A stretch of DNA of 64,000 nucleotides from Macrococcus equipercicus (lineage in GTDB: Bacteria; Bacillota; Bacilli; Staphylococcales; Staphylococcaceae). The translations under genes were made by a program, and so were the position numbers. The notes under the pieces are model-generated. The model had not been told where the DNA came from and searched no databases. It worked only from the letters and a program-made list of their open reading frames with translations. Where the stretch lies: the NCBI RefSeq assembly GCF_004359525.2, contig NZ_SCWC02000002.1, positions 62,001 through 126,000 on the forward strand. The letters run 5' to 3'. Below, piece after piece: positions 22,622 through 32,422 of this stretch. How positions within the stretch are numbered: position 1 is the first letter of the stretch; each line of letters opens with the position of its first letter.

Positions 22622-24328
22622 ATGACAAAGAAAGATTATATCAAGCTGCTGGAAACAATCGGATTATATATGGAACTGAAAGGTGAGAACAGCTTCAAAG
22701 TCTCCGCATACCGTAAAGCGGCCGGAGCGATTGAACAGTCGCAGACACCGATTGACGACATCAAGGATTTTTCAGTGCTGCCGGCTATCGGTAAGAGCGT
22801 CTCGGAGCTGCTCGACGAATACCGGAGCACGGGGCAGTCATCGCTTCTTGATACGCTGAAGGAAGAAGTGCCTGAAGGCCATATTAAAATGCTGAAGATC
22901 AGAAATCTCGGGGCGAAGAAAATCGTCAAGCTGTATAAAACCCTTGGCATCACCACGATTGATGAGCTGCAAGCAGCATGCACCGCAGGGAAAGTGCAGG
23001 AACTTGCAGGCTTCGGTGCCAAGACAGAGGAGACCATCTTAAAGGGCATCGAAGACTTGACGACTAAACATGATTTAAGCATCAATGAGGCGGTGAAGCT
23101 GACGCTGTTCATCAATGAAGGGCTGGAAAGCTGCCCGTCCGTCAGCCGTTATCAAGTTGCCGGCAGTCACCGGCGGATGGCTGAATACAGCAAGGACCTG
23201 GACTACATTGTTGAGACTGCGCATCCAGAGCAGGCAGCGCAAGAAATCGAGTCACTTGATATCGTCACTCACGTCGAGGTGAGCGGCACTGAGAAAGTGT
23301 CTGTCACCGTCATGATCGAGGATATTGAGACAGCGGTTGATTTCAGGTTCACGGATGCTGCGGGATTTGTGCAGATGCTGAATCACTTCACAGGCAGCAG
23401 GGACCATAACGTCAAGATGCGTCAGCTCGCTAAAGCACGCGGTGAGAAAGTCAATGAGTACGGCATCACGACAGCAGACGGCGAACTGATCCAGTATGCG
23501 ACGGAGGAAGAGATCTATCAGCATTACGGTCAATCGTACATACCGCCTGAAATGCGTGATACGGTCGATGCCTTCGATGTGGACCAGTCGACTATTTTGA
23601 CGCTCAATGCGATCAGAGGTGACCTTCACATGCATACGACTGCAAGTGACGGCGCCCACGAACTTGAGGAGATGATTGAAGCGTGCATCAAGAAAGGGTA
23701 CGACTACATGGTCATCACCGATCATTCAAGAAGCCTGCGCGTCGCGAATGGGCTGTCTATTGAGCGGCTGCTGGAACAGCATGAGAAGATCAAAGTGCTC
23801 GATAAAGCTTACAGTGAGATCGATATCTACAGCGGCACAGAAATGGACATACTGCCGGACGGTACGCTTGATTTCCCGGATGACGTGCTGGCACAGCTCG
23901 ATTATGTCATCGCTGCCATCCATCAGTCATTCAGCCAGCCGGAGAGCAGAATTATGGAACGGCTGCTGAATGCCTGTCATAATCCTTATGTCAGACAGCT
24001 CGCCCATCCGACAGGCAGACTGCTCGGCGGACGCTCCGGCTATCCGGTTGACATGGCGCAGCTGATCGCAGCGGCGCAGGAGACGAACACAGTGCTTGAA
24101 GTGAATGCCCATCCGATCAGGCTGGACATCAGCAGTGCTGTCCTTAAAAGCAATCCGGGACTGACTATCGCCATCAATACCGATGCCCATCATATCAATC
24201 ACCTCGACTTGATGAAGTACGGCGTCGGCACAGCCATTAAAGGCCATGTCACGACAGCTTCAGTCATCAACACGATGACGCGTGACGCATTCAGAAAGTG
24301 GCTTAAGGAAGGAAAGAAAATGAAATGA
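22622..24328 (+). CDS. polX: family X DNA polymerase with PHP domain
   Basis: A 568-residue repair polymerase that fills short gaps. Helix-hairpin-helix motifs lie in the first 150 residues (LPAIGKSVSELL, ELAGFGAKTEETIL). The palm has catalytic aspartates in SKDLDYIV (about 197) and VDFRF (about 250). The C-terminal PHP phosphoesterase domain has metal ligands in GDLHMHTTASDG (about 340) and VITDHS, ending NTDAHH. These give 3'-5' exonuclease and AP-site activity in B. subtilis PolX. GGGGGTC precedes the ATG. It overlaps mutS2 by four bases. Confidence 0.95.
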   Translation: MTKKDYIKLLETIGLYMELKGENSFKVSAYRKAAGAIEQSQTPIDDIKDFSVLPAIGKSVSELLDEYRSTGQSSLLDTLKEEVPEGHIKMLKIRNLGAKKIVKLYKTLGITTIDELQAACTAGKVQELAGFGAKTEETILKGIEDLTTKHDLSINEAVKLTLFINEGLESCPSVSRYQVAGSHRRMAEYSKDLDYIVETAHPEQAAQEIESLDIVTHVEVSGTEKVSVTVMIEDIETAVDFRFTDAAGFVQMLNHFTGSRDHNVKMRQLAKARGEKVNEYGITTADGELIQYATEEEIYQHYGQSYIPPEMRDTVDAFDVDQSTILTLNAIRGDLHMHTTASDGAHELEEMIEACIKKGYDYMVITDHSRSLRVANGLSIERLLEQHEKIKVLDKAYSEIDIYSGTEMDILPDGTLDFPDDVLAQLDYVIAAIHQSFSQPESRIMERLLNACHNPYVRQLAHPTGRLLGGRSGYPVDMAQLIAAAQETNTVLEVNAHPIRLDISSAVLKSNPGLTIAINTDAHHINHLDLMKYGVGTAIKGHVTTASVINTMTRDAFRKWLKEGKKMK

Positions 24329-26664
24329 ACGTTAAAGCACTCAACGTTTTAGAATATAACCGCGTTAAAGAACGCGTCATCAGCTATGCGCAGAATGAAG
24401 TCAGCACGGCACTTGTCCAGGTGATGAACCCGTCAACCGATAAAGACTGGGTGACGGCGCAGCTCGGCAGACTCGATGAAGCGCGCATCATCAATATGCA
24501 GGGCAGTGAACCCGGCATGAGCACGCTGACCACTGTTCACAGCTTGACGAAGCGGGCGCATATCGGCTCCATGCTCAGCGTCACTGAGCTGAACCGCATC
24601 AAAAACAACATCAGGGTGACGAACCGCTACAAAACGTACATCCTCAGCTTGACGTCAGGCGGCGATGTTTCTCTGCCGCTATTGAGCGCACAGTTTCAGA
24701 AGCTGCCTGTGCTCAGTCACGTCAGTGATGAGATCGATGCGAAATGTGACGAGGCAGAACTGCGCGATCACGCCTCCGCTGCACTGTATGATATCCGGCA
24801 GCAGAAAAAAGGCATCAACCGCAGAATTAAGGACAAGCTTGATTCCATCGTGCGCTCGCAGGCCAATCAGAAGAAACTGTCTGACGCCATCGTGACGATC
24901 CGTAATGACCGGCAGGTAATACCGGTGCGCAGTGAGTACAAGCAGGATTTCCCGGGCATCGTCCACGATACGTCGGCATCCGGTCAGACATTCTACATCG
25001 AGCCGAACAGCATAGTCGAACTGAGCAGCCAGCTGAACACAGTCGCTGCCCGTGAGAACGAGGAAGTGAGCCGGATTCTGTACGAGCTGTCCGGACTCGT
25101 CGCTGAAGCTCATCATGAGATCAACTGGGTGACCGAGGTCATGGGTGAACTTGACTATCAGCTCGCTAAAGCAAAGTACGGCCATTCACTGAAAGGCGTG
25201 ATCCCGGTCATTGAAGACGAGCGGACGATTGATCTGCCGTTTGCCTGGCATCCGCTGCTCGACCCTGCGACAGTCGTCAAAAACAGCATCACGTTCGGAG
25301 ATGACATTCATTCAGTCATTATTACAGGGCCGAACACCGGCGGGAAGACCGTCACACTGAAAACAGTCGGCCTCATTGTGCTGATGGCCCAGTCCGGCAT
25401 GATGATCCCGGCTGCAGAAGGCGCGGCCCTCAGCATCTATCACGAAGTTTTCTGTGATATCGGTGATGAGCAGTCGATCGAACAGTCACTCTCCACATTT
25501 TCAAGTCATATGACGAACATCGTCAGCATACTGCAGGAGATGGATGACAGAAGTCTTGTGCTGTTTGATGAGCTCGGCTCAGGGACAGACCCTGCTGAAG
25601 GTGCGGCGCTTGCGATGAGCATACTGGACCGCTGTCTTGAGAAGGATGTCATGACGATGGCGACGACGCATTATCCTGAACTGAAAGCATACAGCTATAA
25701 CCGTGAGCATGTCATGAATGCAAGTGTCGAGTTCGATGTGGAGACATTGAGCCCGACTTATAAACTGCTGATGGGTGTGCCCGGAAAAAGTAATGCCTTT
25801 GAAATCTCGAAGAAGTTAGGGCTCGAGCTATCGGTCATCAAACATGCCCGGCAGCTCATCCATATGGACAACGTCGAAGTCAATGAAATGATTGCCGCAT
25901 TAGAGAGAAATACACGGCAGGCAGAAAACGACCGCATTACAATGGAGCGCCTGAAAAAAGAAGCGGAGCAGCTGCATAAAGAACTGTCTGACCAGTACGC
26001 GCAGTACAGCCGTCAGAAAGAATCGCTCATTGAACAGGCGAAGCAGTCGGCGAATGAGATTGTCACGAAAGCTGAGAAAGCAGCGGACGACATCATTAAA
26101 GACTTGAAGACGCTCCGGACAGAGCAGCAGGGCATTAAAGAAAACGAGCTGATCGAGAAGAAAGGCCGGTTCAAAGACTTATACAATGAAACAACGCTCA
26201 AAAAATCACGTACAGCAGAAGTGCAGGAGGTCATCGCACCGGGTGACAATGTCAAAGTGCTGTCTTACGGCCAGAAAGGTGTCATTCTGTCAGTGGACAA
26301 GGAAGAAGCGGTCGTCCAGATGGGTATCATCAAGATGAAGCTGCCTTTGTCTGACTTCAAGAAGGAGCAGCCTGAGAAGGATAAGCAGATCCGGGTTGTC
26401 CCGCGCGTCAACCGCCAGACCATCAAGATGGAGCTCGATTTACGGGGTGAGCGCTATGAAGAGGCATTGACCCGTCTCGAGAATTATCTGAATCAGGCGC
26501 TGCTCAGCAACTATGGTCAGGTCACCATCATCCACGGTAAAGGGACAGGCGCGCTGCAAAAAGGTGTGCAGGACTATTTGAAACGTGCTAAGATGGTGAA
26601 ATCATTCAGAGGCGGTATGCCGTCAGAAGGCGGCTTCGGTGTGACAGTCGTCGAACTGAAGTAG
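24325..26664 (+). CDS. mutS2: MutS2 ATPase/endonuclease
   Basis: A 779-residue MutS-family protein without the mismatch-recognition domain. Core helices are followed by the ATPase: Walker A GPNTGGKTVTLKT (about 335), signature STFSSHM, Walker B LVLFDELGSGTDP (about 412). A coiled-coil clamp (520-620) and a KOW-like part follow, and the C-terminal Smr nuclease domain shows LDLRGERYEEA and IIHGKGTGAL (about 705-760). In Bacillus it rescues collided ribosomes and restrains recombination. ATGA overlap with polX. Confidence 0.96.
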   Translation: MNVKALNVLEYNRVKERVISYAQNEVSTALVQVMNPSTDKDWVTAQLGRLDEARIINMQGSEPGMSTLTTVHSLTKRAHIGSMLSVTELNRIKNNIRVTNRYKTYILSLTSGGDVSLPLLSAQFQKLPVLSHVSDEIDAKCDEAELRDHASAALYDIRQQKKGINRRIKDKLDSIVRSQANQKKLSDAIVTIRNDRQVIPVRSEYKQDFPGIVHDTSASGQTFYIEPNSIVELSSQLNTVAARENEEVSRILYELSGLVAEAHHEINWVTEVMGELDYQLAKAKYGHSLKGVIPVIEDERTIDLPFAWHPLLDPATVVKNSITFGDDIHSVIITGPNTGGKTVTLKTVGLIVLMAQSGMMIPAAEGAALSIYHEVFCDIGDEQSIEQSLSTFSSHMTNIVSILQEMDDRSLVLFDELGSGTDPAEGAALAMSILDRCLEKDVMTMATTHYPELKAYSYNREHVMNASVEFDVETLSPTYKLLMGVPGKSNAFEISKKLGLELSVIKHARQLIHMDNVEVNEMIAALERNTRQAENDRITMERLKKEAEQLHKELSDQYAQYSRQKESLIEQAKQSANEIVTKAEKAADDIIKDLKTLRTEQQGIKENELIEKKGRFKDLYNETTLKKSRTAEVQEVIAPGDNVKVLSYGQKGVILSVDKEEAVVQMGIIKMKLPLSDFKKEQPEKDKQIRVVPRVNRQTIKMELDLRGERYEEALTRLENYLNQALLSNYGQVTIIHGKGTGALQKGVQDYLKRAKMVKSFRGGMPSEGGFGVTVVELK

Positions 26665-26673
26665 GAGGATATG

Positions 26674-26769
26674 ATGTGGAACTTTGATATGTATAAACTT
26701 GCCGTCGTGCTGATCATCGTGGCAACACTCATGCTGCTCGGCGGGGTCACCTACTTGTTTTTACAGTAA
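26674..26769 (+). CDS. 31-residue membrane peptide after mutS2
   Basis: AGGAGG at 26663-26668 is well placed for the ATG at 26674 (another in-frame ATG at 26671 is too close). The peptide starts MWNFDMYKLAVVLIIVATLM and continues through glycines to YLFLQ: one membrane helix. It is directly downstream of mutS2 and ahead of the terminator, so it closes the operon. Function unknown. Confidence 0.65.
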   Translation: MWNFDMYKLAVVLIIVATLMLLGGVTYLFLQ

Positions 26770-26776
26770 TTTGAAC

Positions 26777-26826
26777 AAAAAGAAGTAATATTCTGAAAAT
26801 AACTTGACGGAAAATTACTTCTTTTT
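26777..26826 (+). terminator. terminator of the mutS2 operon, overlapping the fadR promoter
   Basis: AAAAAGAAGTAAT (26777-26789) and ATTACTTCTTTTT (26814-26826) form a 13-base stem ending in a T-run. The loop and right arm contain the fadR -35 box and spacer. Confidence 0.75.
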
Positions 26827-26856
26827 TATACTAATAGTTGAATGAATGGTCATTCA
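26804..26856 (+). promoter_or_regulatory. fadR promoter and FadR-type operator
   Basis: TTGACG (26804-26809), 17-base spacer, TATACT (26827-26832). The palindrome TGAATGAATGGTCATTCA (26839-26856) fits the Bacillus FadR operator pattern TGAATGA-N4-TCATTCA as I remember it and would cover the start of transcription. Long-chain acyl-CoA would lift repression. Confidence 0.85.
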
Positions 26857-26875
26857 GTAGAGAGGGAGAACATCA

Positions 26876-27457
26876 TTGACGGAAAAAAGACAAATCATCA
26901 TCAACGCTGCTGTGGAAGTCATCGCAGAGCACGGCTATCACGGCGCGCAAGTGTCAAAAATAGCGAAACAGGCGGGAGTCGCCGACGGAACCATCTATCT
27001 GTACTTTAAAAATAAGGACGATATTCTGTTCGGTCTGTTTGAAGATAAAGTTGACCAGCTGATGGCGACCATGACAGCGACATCAGCTGCATCACCTGAA
27101 GACCAGCTGAAGACATTCGTCAGAAACCATGTGGAGTGGCTGGCACTTGACCGCTCGCTTGCAGCATGCGTGCAGCTGGAGCTCAGACAGTCGAAGAAGG
27201 AGATGCGGAACAAACTGAATCATCTGCTCATCCCTTATCACCGGCTGCTTGAAAATATTCTTGTCAAAGGAATCGATGCCGGTGTCTTTGACCCGGCGAT
27301 GAATCTGAAGTTTGCAAGGCAGCTCATCTTCGGAGCGATTGATGAGGCGATCTCGACATGGGTAGTCGCTGATTTCAAGTATGATATTACCGCCCAGTTT
27401 GACGACCTGTACTATTTGATCAGTAAAGCCGTAACCAAGGAGGACCATCATGATTAA
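26876..27457 (+). CDS. fadR: TetR-family fatty-acid regulator FadR
   Basis: A 193-residue TetR repressor. The HTH is IAEHGYHGAQVSKIAKQAG then VADGTIYLYFKNKDDIL (residues 17-50); the C-terminal ligand domain ends with AISTWVVADFKYD. Position ahead of enoyl-CoA hydratase and etfBA, plus the matching operator, identify it as the Bacillus FadR (YsiA) equivalent that represses beta-oxidation genes and responds to acyl-CoA. Start is TTG at 26876, seven bases after GGGAG. The next gene starts inside its end. Confidence 0.9.
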   Translation: MTEKRQIIINAAVEVIAEHGYHGAQVSKIAKQAGVADGTIYLYFKNKDDILFGLFEDKVDQLMATMTATSAASPEDQLKTFVRNHVEWLALDRSLAACVQLELRQSKKEMRNKLNHLLIPYHRLLENILVKGIDAGVFDPAMNLKFARQLIFGAIDEAISTWVVADFKYDITAQFDDLYYLISKAVTKEDHHD

Positions 27458-28202
27458 CATGACTATTAATGATAAGCGCTGTACGTTGACACTTGACCGA
27501 CCGAAAGCGAATGCGCTGTCGGCAGAACTTGTAGCACAGCTCGGGGAGAAGCTGGATACTGTGGAAGCTGACGGCACTGTCAAAGTCGTCCTGCTGCAAG
27601 GGGAGGGCAGGTTCTTCTCAGCAGGAGCTGACATCAAGGAGTTCGCTCTCCGCAGTGCCGAAGAACTCGAGCAGCAGAGTCGTGATACTCATGCAGTGTT
27701 CAACCGGCTTGAGCATTTTAACGTGCCGGTGATCGCATTGATCAAAGGTGCAGCACTCGGCGGCGGGCTTGAACTTGCGATGAGCTGCCACATTCGTCTG
27801 AGCACAGTTGATGCGCAGCTCGGCCTGCCGGAAATCAATCTCGGCGTCATGCCGGGTTATTCCGGGATACGCCGCCTGAAAAGCCATGTCGGCACGGCAA
27901 AAGCACTGGAGATGGCACTGACCGGTCAGGCAGTGAGCGGCGCTGAAGCGGAAGTGATGGGGCTTGTCACAAAGGCATTTCCGACAGAAGATGACATGGT
28001 GCGCTACGCAGAACAGCTCAGTTCAACCATTCAAGGCTATTCACTGGATTCCATCCAAGGCATCATGGCCGTCAGCGCAGAAACAGAAGCTGAGAAGAGT
28101 GATGACACGGAAGCCCGGCTCTTCGGCCGGATCTTTGACACCGATAATGCTAAAGAAGGGGTTCAGGCATTCATCGCTAAACGCAGACCAGACTTTAAAT
28201 AA
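27450..28202 (+). CDS. fadB: enoyl-CoA hydratase/isomerase family protein
   Basis: A 250-residue crotonase-fold enzyme that hydrates trans-2-enoyl-CoA in beta-oxidation. The oxyanion-hole segment FFSAGADIKEF (about 53-63) and the two catalytic glutamates, in GAALGGGLELAMSC (about 110) and LGLPEINLGVMPG (about 130), are intact. It overlaps fadR by eight bases and is followed by etfB. No acyl-CoA ligase, dehydrogenase or thiolase is in this window, so those steps must be encoded elsewhere. Confidence 0.92.
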   Translation: MINMTINDKRCTLTLDRPKANALSAELVAQLGEKLDTVEADGTVKVVLLQGEGRFFSAGADIKEFALRSAEELEQQSRDTHAVFNRLEHFNVPVIALIKGAALGGGLELAMSCHIRLSTVDAQLGLPEINLGVMPGYSGIRRLKSHVGTAKALEMALTGQAVSGAEAEVMGLVTKAFPTEDDMVRYAEQLSSTIQGYSLDSIQGIMAVSAETEAEKSDDTEARLFGRIFDTDNAKEGVQAFIAKRRPDFK

Positions 28203-28224
28203 CATCAACAAAGGGGATTGAAGG

Positions 28225-28995
28225 ATGAACATTTATGTACTGATGAAACGCACATTTGACACAGAGGAACGGATTCAGCTGCAGGGGGACAGAATAGACG
28301 AGGACAGCGCAGAGTTTATCATCAATCCGTATGACGAATATGCGATTGAAGAAGCAGTCAAGCTGAAGGAATCACATGACGGCGAGATTGTTGTTCTGAC
28401 GGTCGGCACTGAGGAGAGCGAGAAGGAGCTGCGGACCGCGCTCGCGATGGGTGCGGACCGCGCTGTGCTGATCAATGCTGAGGATGACTACGAAGACTTA
28501 GACAGCAGCAGCGTCGCACGGATTATTGCAGCGTATGTGGCAGCGCAGGATGTTGATGTGATTCTTGCGGGCAATGTCGCTATCGACGGCGGCAGCGGTT
28601 CTGTCGGGCCGGCTGTAGCTGAACTTCTTGATATACCGTACGTGACGACAGCAGTAGAACTTATAATTGACGGCACGACGGCGCATATTACAAGAGATGC
28701 AGAAGGTGACACGGAGAAAGTATCCGTGCAGCTGCCGTTTCTTATGACGTGTCAGCAAGGGTTGAATGAACCGCGTTACCCGTCACTGCCGGGCATCATG
28801 AAGGCGAAGAAAAAACCGCTTGATGAAGTAGCGCTCGATGATATAGAAGTGGATGATTACGAAGCATTGACCCGCCGGGAAGCGCTATCGCTTCCTGCGG
28901 ACAAAGCTGCGGGCCGTATTCTTGACGGTGAACTGACGGCGCAAATAGACGAACTGGTCGGTCTGCTGATTCATGACAGAAAAATAGTCGGATAG
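28225..28995 (+). CDS. etfB: electron transfer flavoprotein beta subunit
   Basis: A 256-residue AMP-binding partner of EtfA that takes electrons from acyl-CoA dehydrogenases. Typical stretches are INPYDEYAIEEAVKLKE (about 32-48), GADRAVLI, LAGNVAIDGGSGSVGPAVAE (about 112) and the signature LPFLMTCQQGLNEPRYPSLP (about 171-190). Its AAAGGGGATTG site is in the 22-base gap after the hydratase gene. Confidence 0.96.
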   Translation: MNIYVLMKRTFDTEERIQLQGDRIDEDSAEFIINPYDEYAIEEAVKLKESHDGEIVVLTVGTEESEKELRTALAMGADRAVLINAEDDYEDLDSSSVARIIAAYVAAQDVDVILAGNVAIDGGSGSVGPAVAELLDIPYVTTAVELIIDGTTAHITRDAEGDTEKVSVQLPFLMTCQQGLNEPRYPSLPGIMKAKKKPLDEVALDDIEVDDYEALTRREALSLPADKAAGRILDGELTAQIDELVGLLIHDRKIVG

Positions 28996-29010
28996 GAAAA
29001 GGGGATTATC

Positions 29011-29949
29011 ATGACGAATATTTTAACAGTAGCAGAAATTAAAGATTATCAGCTGAGACATGTCTCATTTGAAGCCATTGCACTTGGCAGGCAGTTAGGA
29101 GAAGTCACGACGCTGTTGATCAACGGGACAGATGATATGGCAGGTCAGCTGGCAGCACACGGAGCAGACCGCATTCTGACAGTGACAGACGAGCAGCTCA
29201 CGCCTTACAGCAGCGACGGTTATACTCAAGTCATCCAGGCGGCGCTGGATGCTGTATCACCTGACTATTTGATTCTCGGTCATACGGCTGTCGGCAAGGA
29301 TCTGGCACCAGTCATTGCGGTCAGAAGACAGGCTGGACTGATCACTGATGTCGTTGCTTACAGTGATGGGCACTTCAAGCGGCCGATCTATTCCGGCAAA
29401 GCATTCGAGGAGAAGACGTTCAACAGTGACTTCAGAGTCGTGACAATCAGACCGAATAACTTTGCGGTATTGAACATAGCAGGGGCAGGCACAGTCGAGC
29501 CGCTTGACGTGACAATCAAGGATTTACGGACAACAATCAATGAAATCGTGCAGAAGACAACGGCAGGTGTAGACCTCGCAGAAGCGAAAGTCGTCGTAGC
29601 GGGCGGCCGCGGCGTTAAATCAGCAGAAGGCTTTAACATGCTGCAGGAGCTGGCAGATGTGCTCGGCGGAGCAGTCGGTGCTTCACGCGGTGCGACAGAC
29701 GCTGAGTACTGCGACTATTCACTGCAGATCGGCCAGACCGGTAAAGTCGTCACACCTGACTTATACATCGCGTGCGGTATTTCAGGTGCCATTCAGCATC
29801 TGGCGGGCATGAGCAATGCCAAAGTCATCGTCGCGATCAACAAAGATCCGGAAGCGAATATTTTCAGTGTGGCGGACTACGGCATCGTCGGTGATCTGTT
29901 CGATGTCGTACCGATGCTGACGGATGCCTTTAAAGCCGCACGAGTGTGA
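29011..29949 (+). CDS. etfA: electron transfer flavoprotein alpha subunit
   Basis: A 312-residue FAD-binding subunit. The C-terminal flavin domain is clear: VVAGGRGVKSAEGF (about 191), GAVGASRGATDAE, QIGQTGKVVTPDLYIACGIS (about 238-257) and AINKDPEANIFSVADYGIVGD. It lies 15 bases after etfB and is the last gene of the fadR-fadB-etfBA operon; trxA has its own promoter. Confidence 0.97.
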   Translation: MTNILTVAEIKDYQLRHVSFEAIALGRQLGEVTTLLINGTDDMAGQLAAHGADRILTVTDEQLTPYSSDGYTQVIQAALDAVSPDYLILGHTAVGKDLAPVIAVRRQAGLITDVVAYSDGHFKRPIYSGKAFEEKTFNSDFRVVTIRPNNFAVLNIAGAGTVEPLDVTIKDLRTTINEIVQKTTAGVDLAEAKVVVAGGRGVKSAEGFNMLQELADVLGGAVGASRGATDAEYCDYSLQIGQTGKVVTPDLYIACGISGAIQHLAGMSNAKVIVAINKDPEANIFSVADYGIVGDLFDVVPMLTDAFKAARV

Positions 29950-29958
29950 GCAAAGAGG

Positions 29959-29987
29959 ATGACGGTTGATTAGCACCATGTTATACT
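29959..29987 (+). promoter_or_regulatory. trxA promoter candidate
   Basis: ATGACG (29959-29964), 17-base spacer and TATACT (29982-29987) lie 34 bases ahead of the trxA start. Confidence 0.5.
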
Positions 29988-30020
29988 CCTGTTATCATGA
30001 AATTTTAGGAGGAACAAACA

Positions 30021-30335
30021 ATGGCATTGATTAATGCAACTGATGCAAACTTTGAAGAAAATATTAAAGAAGGCGTAACTTTAGTAGACTTTTGGGCACC
30101 TTGGTGTGGACCATGTAAAATGATCGCTCCTGTGCTTGAAGATTTAGCAGGTGATATCGACGGAAAAGCCAACATCGTTAAAGTGGATGTTGACGAAAAC
30201 CAGGCGACTGCTGCGAAATTCGAAGTGATGAGCATTCCGACGTTAATCGTCTTCAAAGACGGTCAAGTCGTTGACAAAGTCGTAGGTTTCCAACCTAAAG
30301 AACAACTTCAGTCCGTTCTTGAAAAACATTACTAA
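30021..30335 (+). CDS. trxA: thioredoxin
   Basis: A 104-residue cytoplasmic disulfide reductant. The active site is [14 protein letters not shown] (about 26-39); the cis-proline loop reads MSIPTLIVF (about 71). AGGAGG is well spaced. Codon use (frequent GTT, GAA, CGT) is that of a highly expressed gene. Own terminator downstream; the uvrC gene follows as in other Bacillales. Confidence 0.98.
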   Translation: MALINATDANFEENIKEGVTLVDFWAPWCGPCKMIAPVLEDLAGDIDGKANIVKVDVDENQATAAKFEVMSIPTLIVFKDGQVVDKVVGFQPKEQLQSVLEKHY

Positions 30336-30354
30336 GAAGCGTATAGGACGCATT

Positions 30355-30378
30355 AAAAAAGAGCTTCGGCTCTTTTTT
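30355..30378 (+). terminator. terminator after trxA
   Basis: AAAAAAGAGC / GCTCTTTTTT stem with TTCG tetraloop. Confidence 0.95.
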
Positions 30379-30399
30379 ATTTTGAATGGGGAATAGCGT

Positions 30400-32184
30400 A
30401 TGGAAGACTTTCAGTTAAAAATCAGGCAGAAACTTGCGGTGCTGCCGATGGAACCCGGCTGTTATTTGATGAAGGACAGGCAGGGGGAGATCATCTATGT
30501 CGGTAAGGCGAAGAATCTGCGCAACCGTGTCCGCTCTTATTTCAGCGGCGCACATGATGAGAAGACGACCCGGCTTGTCGCGGAGATCCGGGACTTTGAG
30601 TTCATCATCACAAGTACGGAGATTGAATCGCTGCTCCTTGAGCTGACGCTGATCAAAAAGCATTATCCGCGCTACAATATTCTGCTGAAGGATGATAAGA
30701 GCTATCCGTTCATCAAGATCACAAAGGAGAAGCATCCGAGGCTGCTTGTCACACGCCAGGTGAAGAAGAACAGCGGCAAATATTTCGGCCCGTATCCGAA
30801 TGCGTATTCCGCGCAGGAGACAAAGAAGCTGCTGGACCGTATTATTCCGTTCCGGAAATGCAACCATATGCCGGACAAACTGTGTCTTTACTACCATATC
30901 GGCCAGTGTCTCGGTCCGTGTGTCTATCCGGTCGAGGAGCAGGAATATCAGGCGATGGTGCAGACGGTCACCCAGTTTCTGAACGGTGAGGATTCAACGA
31001 TCATTGAAGACCTGCGCCGCAAGATGGAAGAGGCGAGCAGCGCACTGAACTTTGAGCAGGCCAAGGAGTACCGTGACTTGATCAGTCACGTGGAGGCTAT
31101 CATGTTCAAGCAGAAGATGATGACAGCTGATATGACGGTGAGAGATATTTTCGGTTACAGTGTGGATAAAGGCTGGATGTGCGTGCAGGTGTTCTTCATC
31201 AGACAGGGGAATTTAATCGAGCGGAACGTGACGATGATACCGCTGCTGCAGGATCCGGAAGATGCATTCTACAACTTCATCGGCCAGTTCTATCAGCTGA
31301 ACCAGAACATTCTGCCGAAGGAAGTACATATACCGGTCGGGCTGGACATCGAGATAGTGCGTTCCGTCGTCGAGACGAAAGTCGTTCAGCCGGTGCGCGG
31401 TGCGAAGCGGGAGATGGTCGAGCTGGCGGAGAAAAATGCGAGGATCGCCCTGTCCAATAAGTTCGATATGATAGAGCGCGATGAGTCACGCACAATTAAT
31501 GCGATTGAAGAACTGGGACGTGCGATGAACATCCAGACACCTATCCGCATCGAAGCATTCGATAACTCCAATATTCAAGGGGTGGACCCGGTGTCAGCCA
31601 TGATTACGTTCATCGACGGCAGGCCGAGCAAGAAAGACTACCGGAAGTATAAAATCCGGACGGTGCAGGGGCCGGATGACTACAAATCGATGGCGGAAGT
31701 CGTGAGACGACGCTATATGAGGGTGCTGCGGGAAGGGCTGCCGCTTCCTGACCTGATCATTGTCGACGGCGGCAAAGGCCATATGAACATTATTACGAGT
31801 GTGCTGGAAGATGAGCTGGGACTCGATATCCCGGTCGCCGGTCTGAAGAAAAATGCGAAGCACCAGACAGCAGAACTATTGTACGGCGATAACGCAGACA
31901 TCATTCCGCTCGACAAGAAGAGCCAGGCGTTCTACTTGCTGCAGCGCATTCAGGACGAAGTGCACCGGTTTGCCATCACGTTCCACAGGCAGACCCGGCA
32001 GAAGACAGGGCTGCAGTCTCAGCTGGACACTATACCAGGTGTCGGTCCGAAGCGGAAGACACAGCTGATCAAGCATTTCGGTTCGATTAAACGCATTAAA
32101 GAGGCCCCGCTTGAGGAACTGACGGCACTCGGTATACCGAAAGCGACAGCGGAGATCATTCAGACGACGCTGAACAGTTCGTGA
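30400..32184 (+). CDS. uvrC: excinuclease ABC subunit C
   Basis: A 594-residue incision nuclease of nucleotide excision repair. GIY-YIG domain at the N-terminus ([20 protein letters not shown], about 19-38); a UVR motif near 200 ([14 protein letters not shown]); the RNase H-like endonuclease core with [11 protein letters not shown] (about 388) and IVDGGKGH (about 455); two helix-hairpin-helix motifs at the end ([18 protein letters not shown]). Full length for the family. Confidence 0.97.
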   Translation: MEDFQLKIRQKLAVLPMEPGCYLMKDRQGEIIYVGKAKNLRNRVRSYFSGAHDEKTTRLVAEIRDFEFIITSTEIESLLLELTLIKKHYPRYNILLKDDKSYPFIKITKEKHPRLLVTRQVKKNSGKYFGPYPNAYSAQETKKLLDRIIPFRKCNHMPDKLCLYYHIGQCLGPCVYPVEEQEYQAMVQTVTQFLNGEDSTIIEDLRRKMEEASSALNFEQAKEYRDLISHVEAIMFKQKMMTADMTVRDIFGYSVDKGWMCVQVFFIRQGNLIERNVTMIPLLQDPEDAFYNFIGQFYQLNQNILPKEVHIPVGLDIEIVRSVVETKVVQPVRGAKREMVELAEKNARIALSNKFDMIERDESRTINAIEELGRAMNIQTPIRIEAFDNSNIQGVDPVSAMITFIDGRPSKKDYRKYKIRTVQGPDDYKSMAEVVRRRYMRVLREGLPLPDLIIVDGGKGHMNIITSVLEDELGLDIPVAGLKKNAKHQTAELLYGDNADIIPLDKKSQAFYLLQRIQDEVHRFAITFHRQTRQKTGLQSQLDTIPGVGPKRKTQLIKHFGSIKRIKEAPLEELTALGIPKATAEIIQTTLNSS

Positions 32185-32187
32185 TAA

Positions 32188-32219
32188 TAAAAAACACGGA
32201 ACGAGTGTCCGTGTTTTTT
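32188..32219 (+). terminator. terminator after uvrC
   Basis: AAAAACACGGA (32190-32200) / TCCGTGTTTTT (32208-32218) with a 7-base loop and flanking A/T runs; it may work in both directions. Confidence 0.93.
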
Positions 32220-32249
32220 ATTATGATTTCATGCCAGCATCCCGCTAAT

Positions 32250-32295
32250 TGAAAATAATTATCATAGTTCACAAGGGTTTGAAAAGTGATACAAT
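32250..32295 (+). promoter_or_regulatory. sdhCAB promoter with Fur-box-like sequence
   Basis: TTCACA (32268-32273), 16-base spacer, TACAAT (32290-32295). TGAAAATAATTATCA (32250-32264) matches the 7-1-7 Fur consensus TGATAAT-N-ATTATCA at 13 of 14 positions and lies just upstream of the -35 box. A leader of about 120 bases, with AGCAAG and CTTGCT near its two ends, precedes sdhC. Confidence 0.5.
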
Positions 32296-32422
32296 AATGC
32301 CATACAGCAAGTTATTATTTTTTTCTGCGAAATGTAATCGGTTTCTTGATTTCATAATTTAAGAAGCGTAGAATTAAACGTGTTCATTTATCTTGCTACA
32401 AAATTATTAGGGGGGACTTCGC

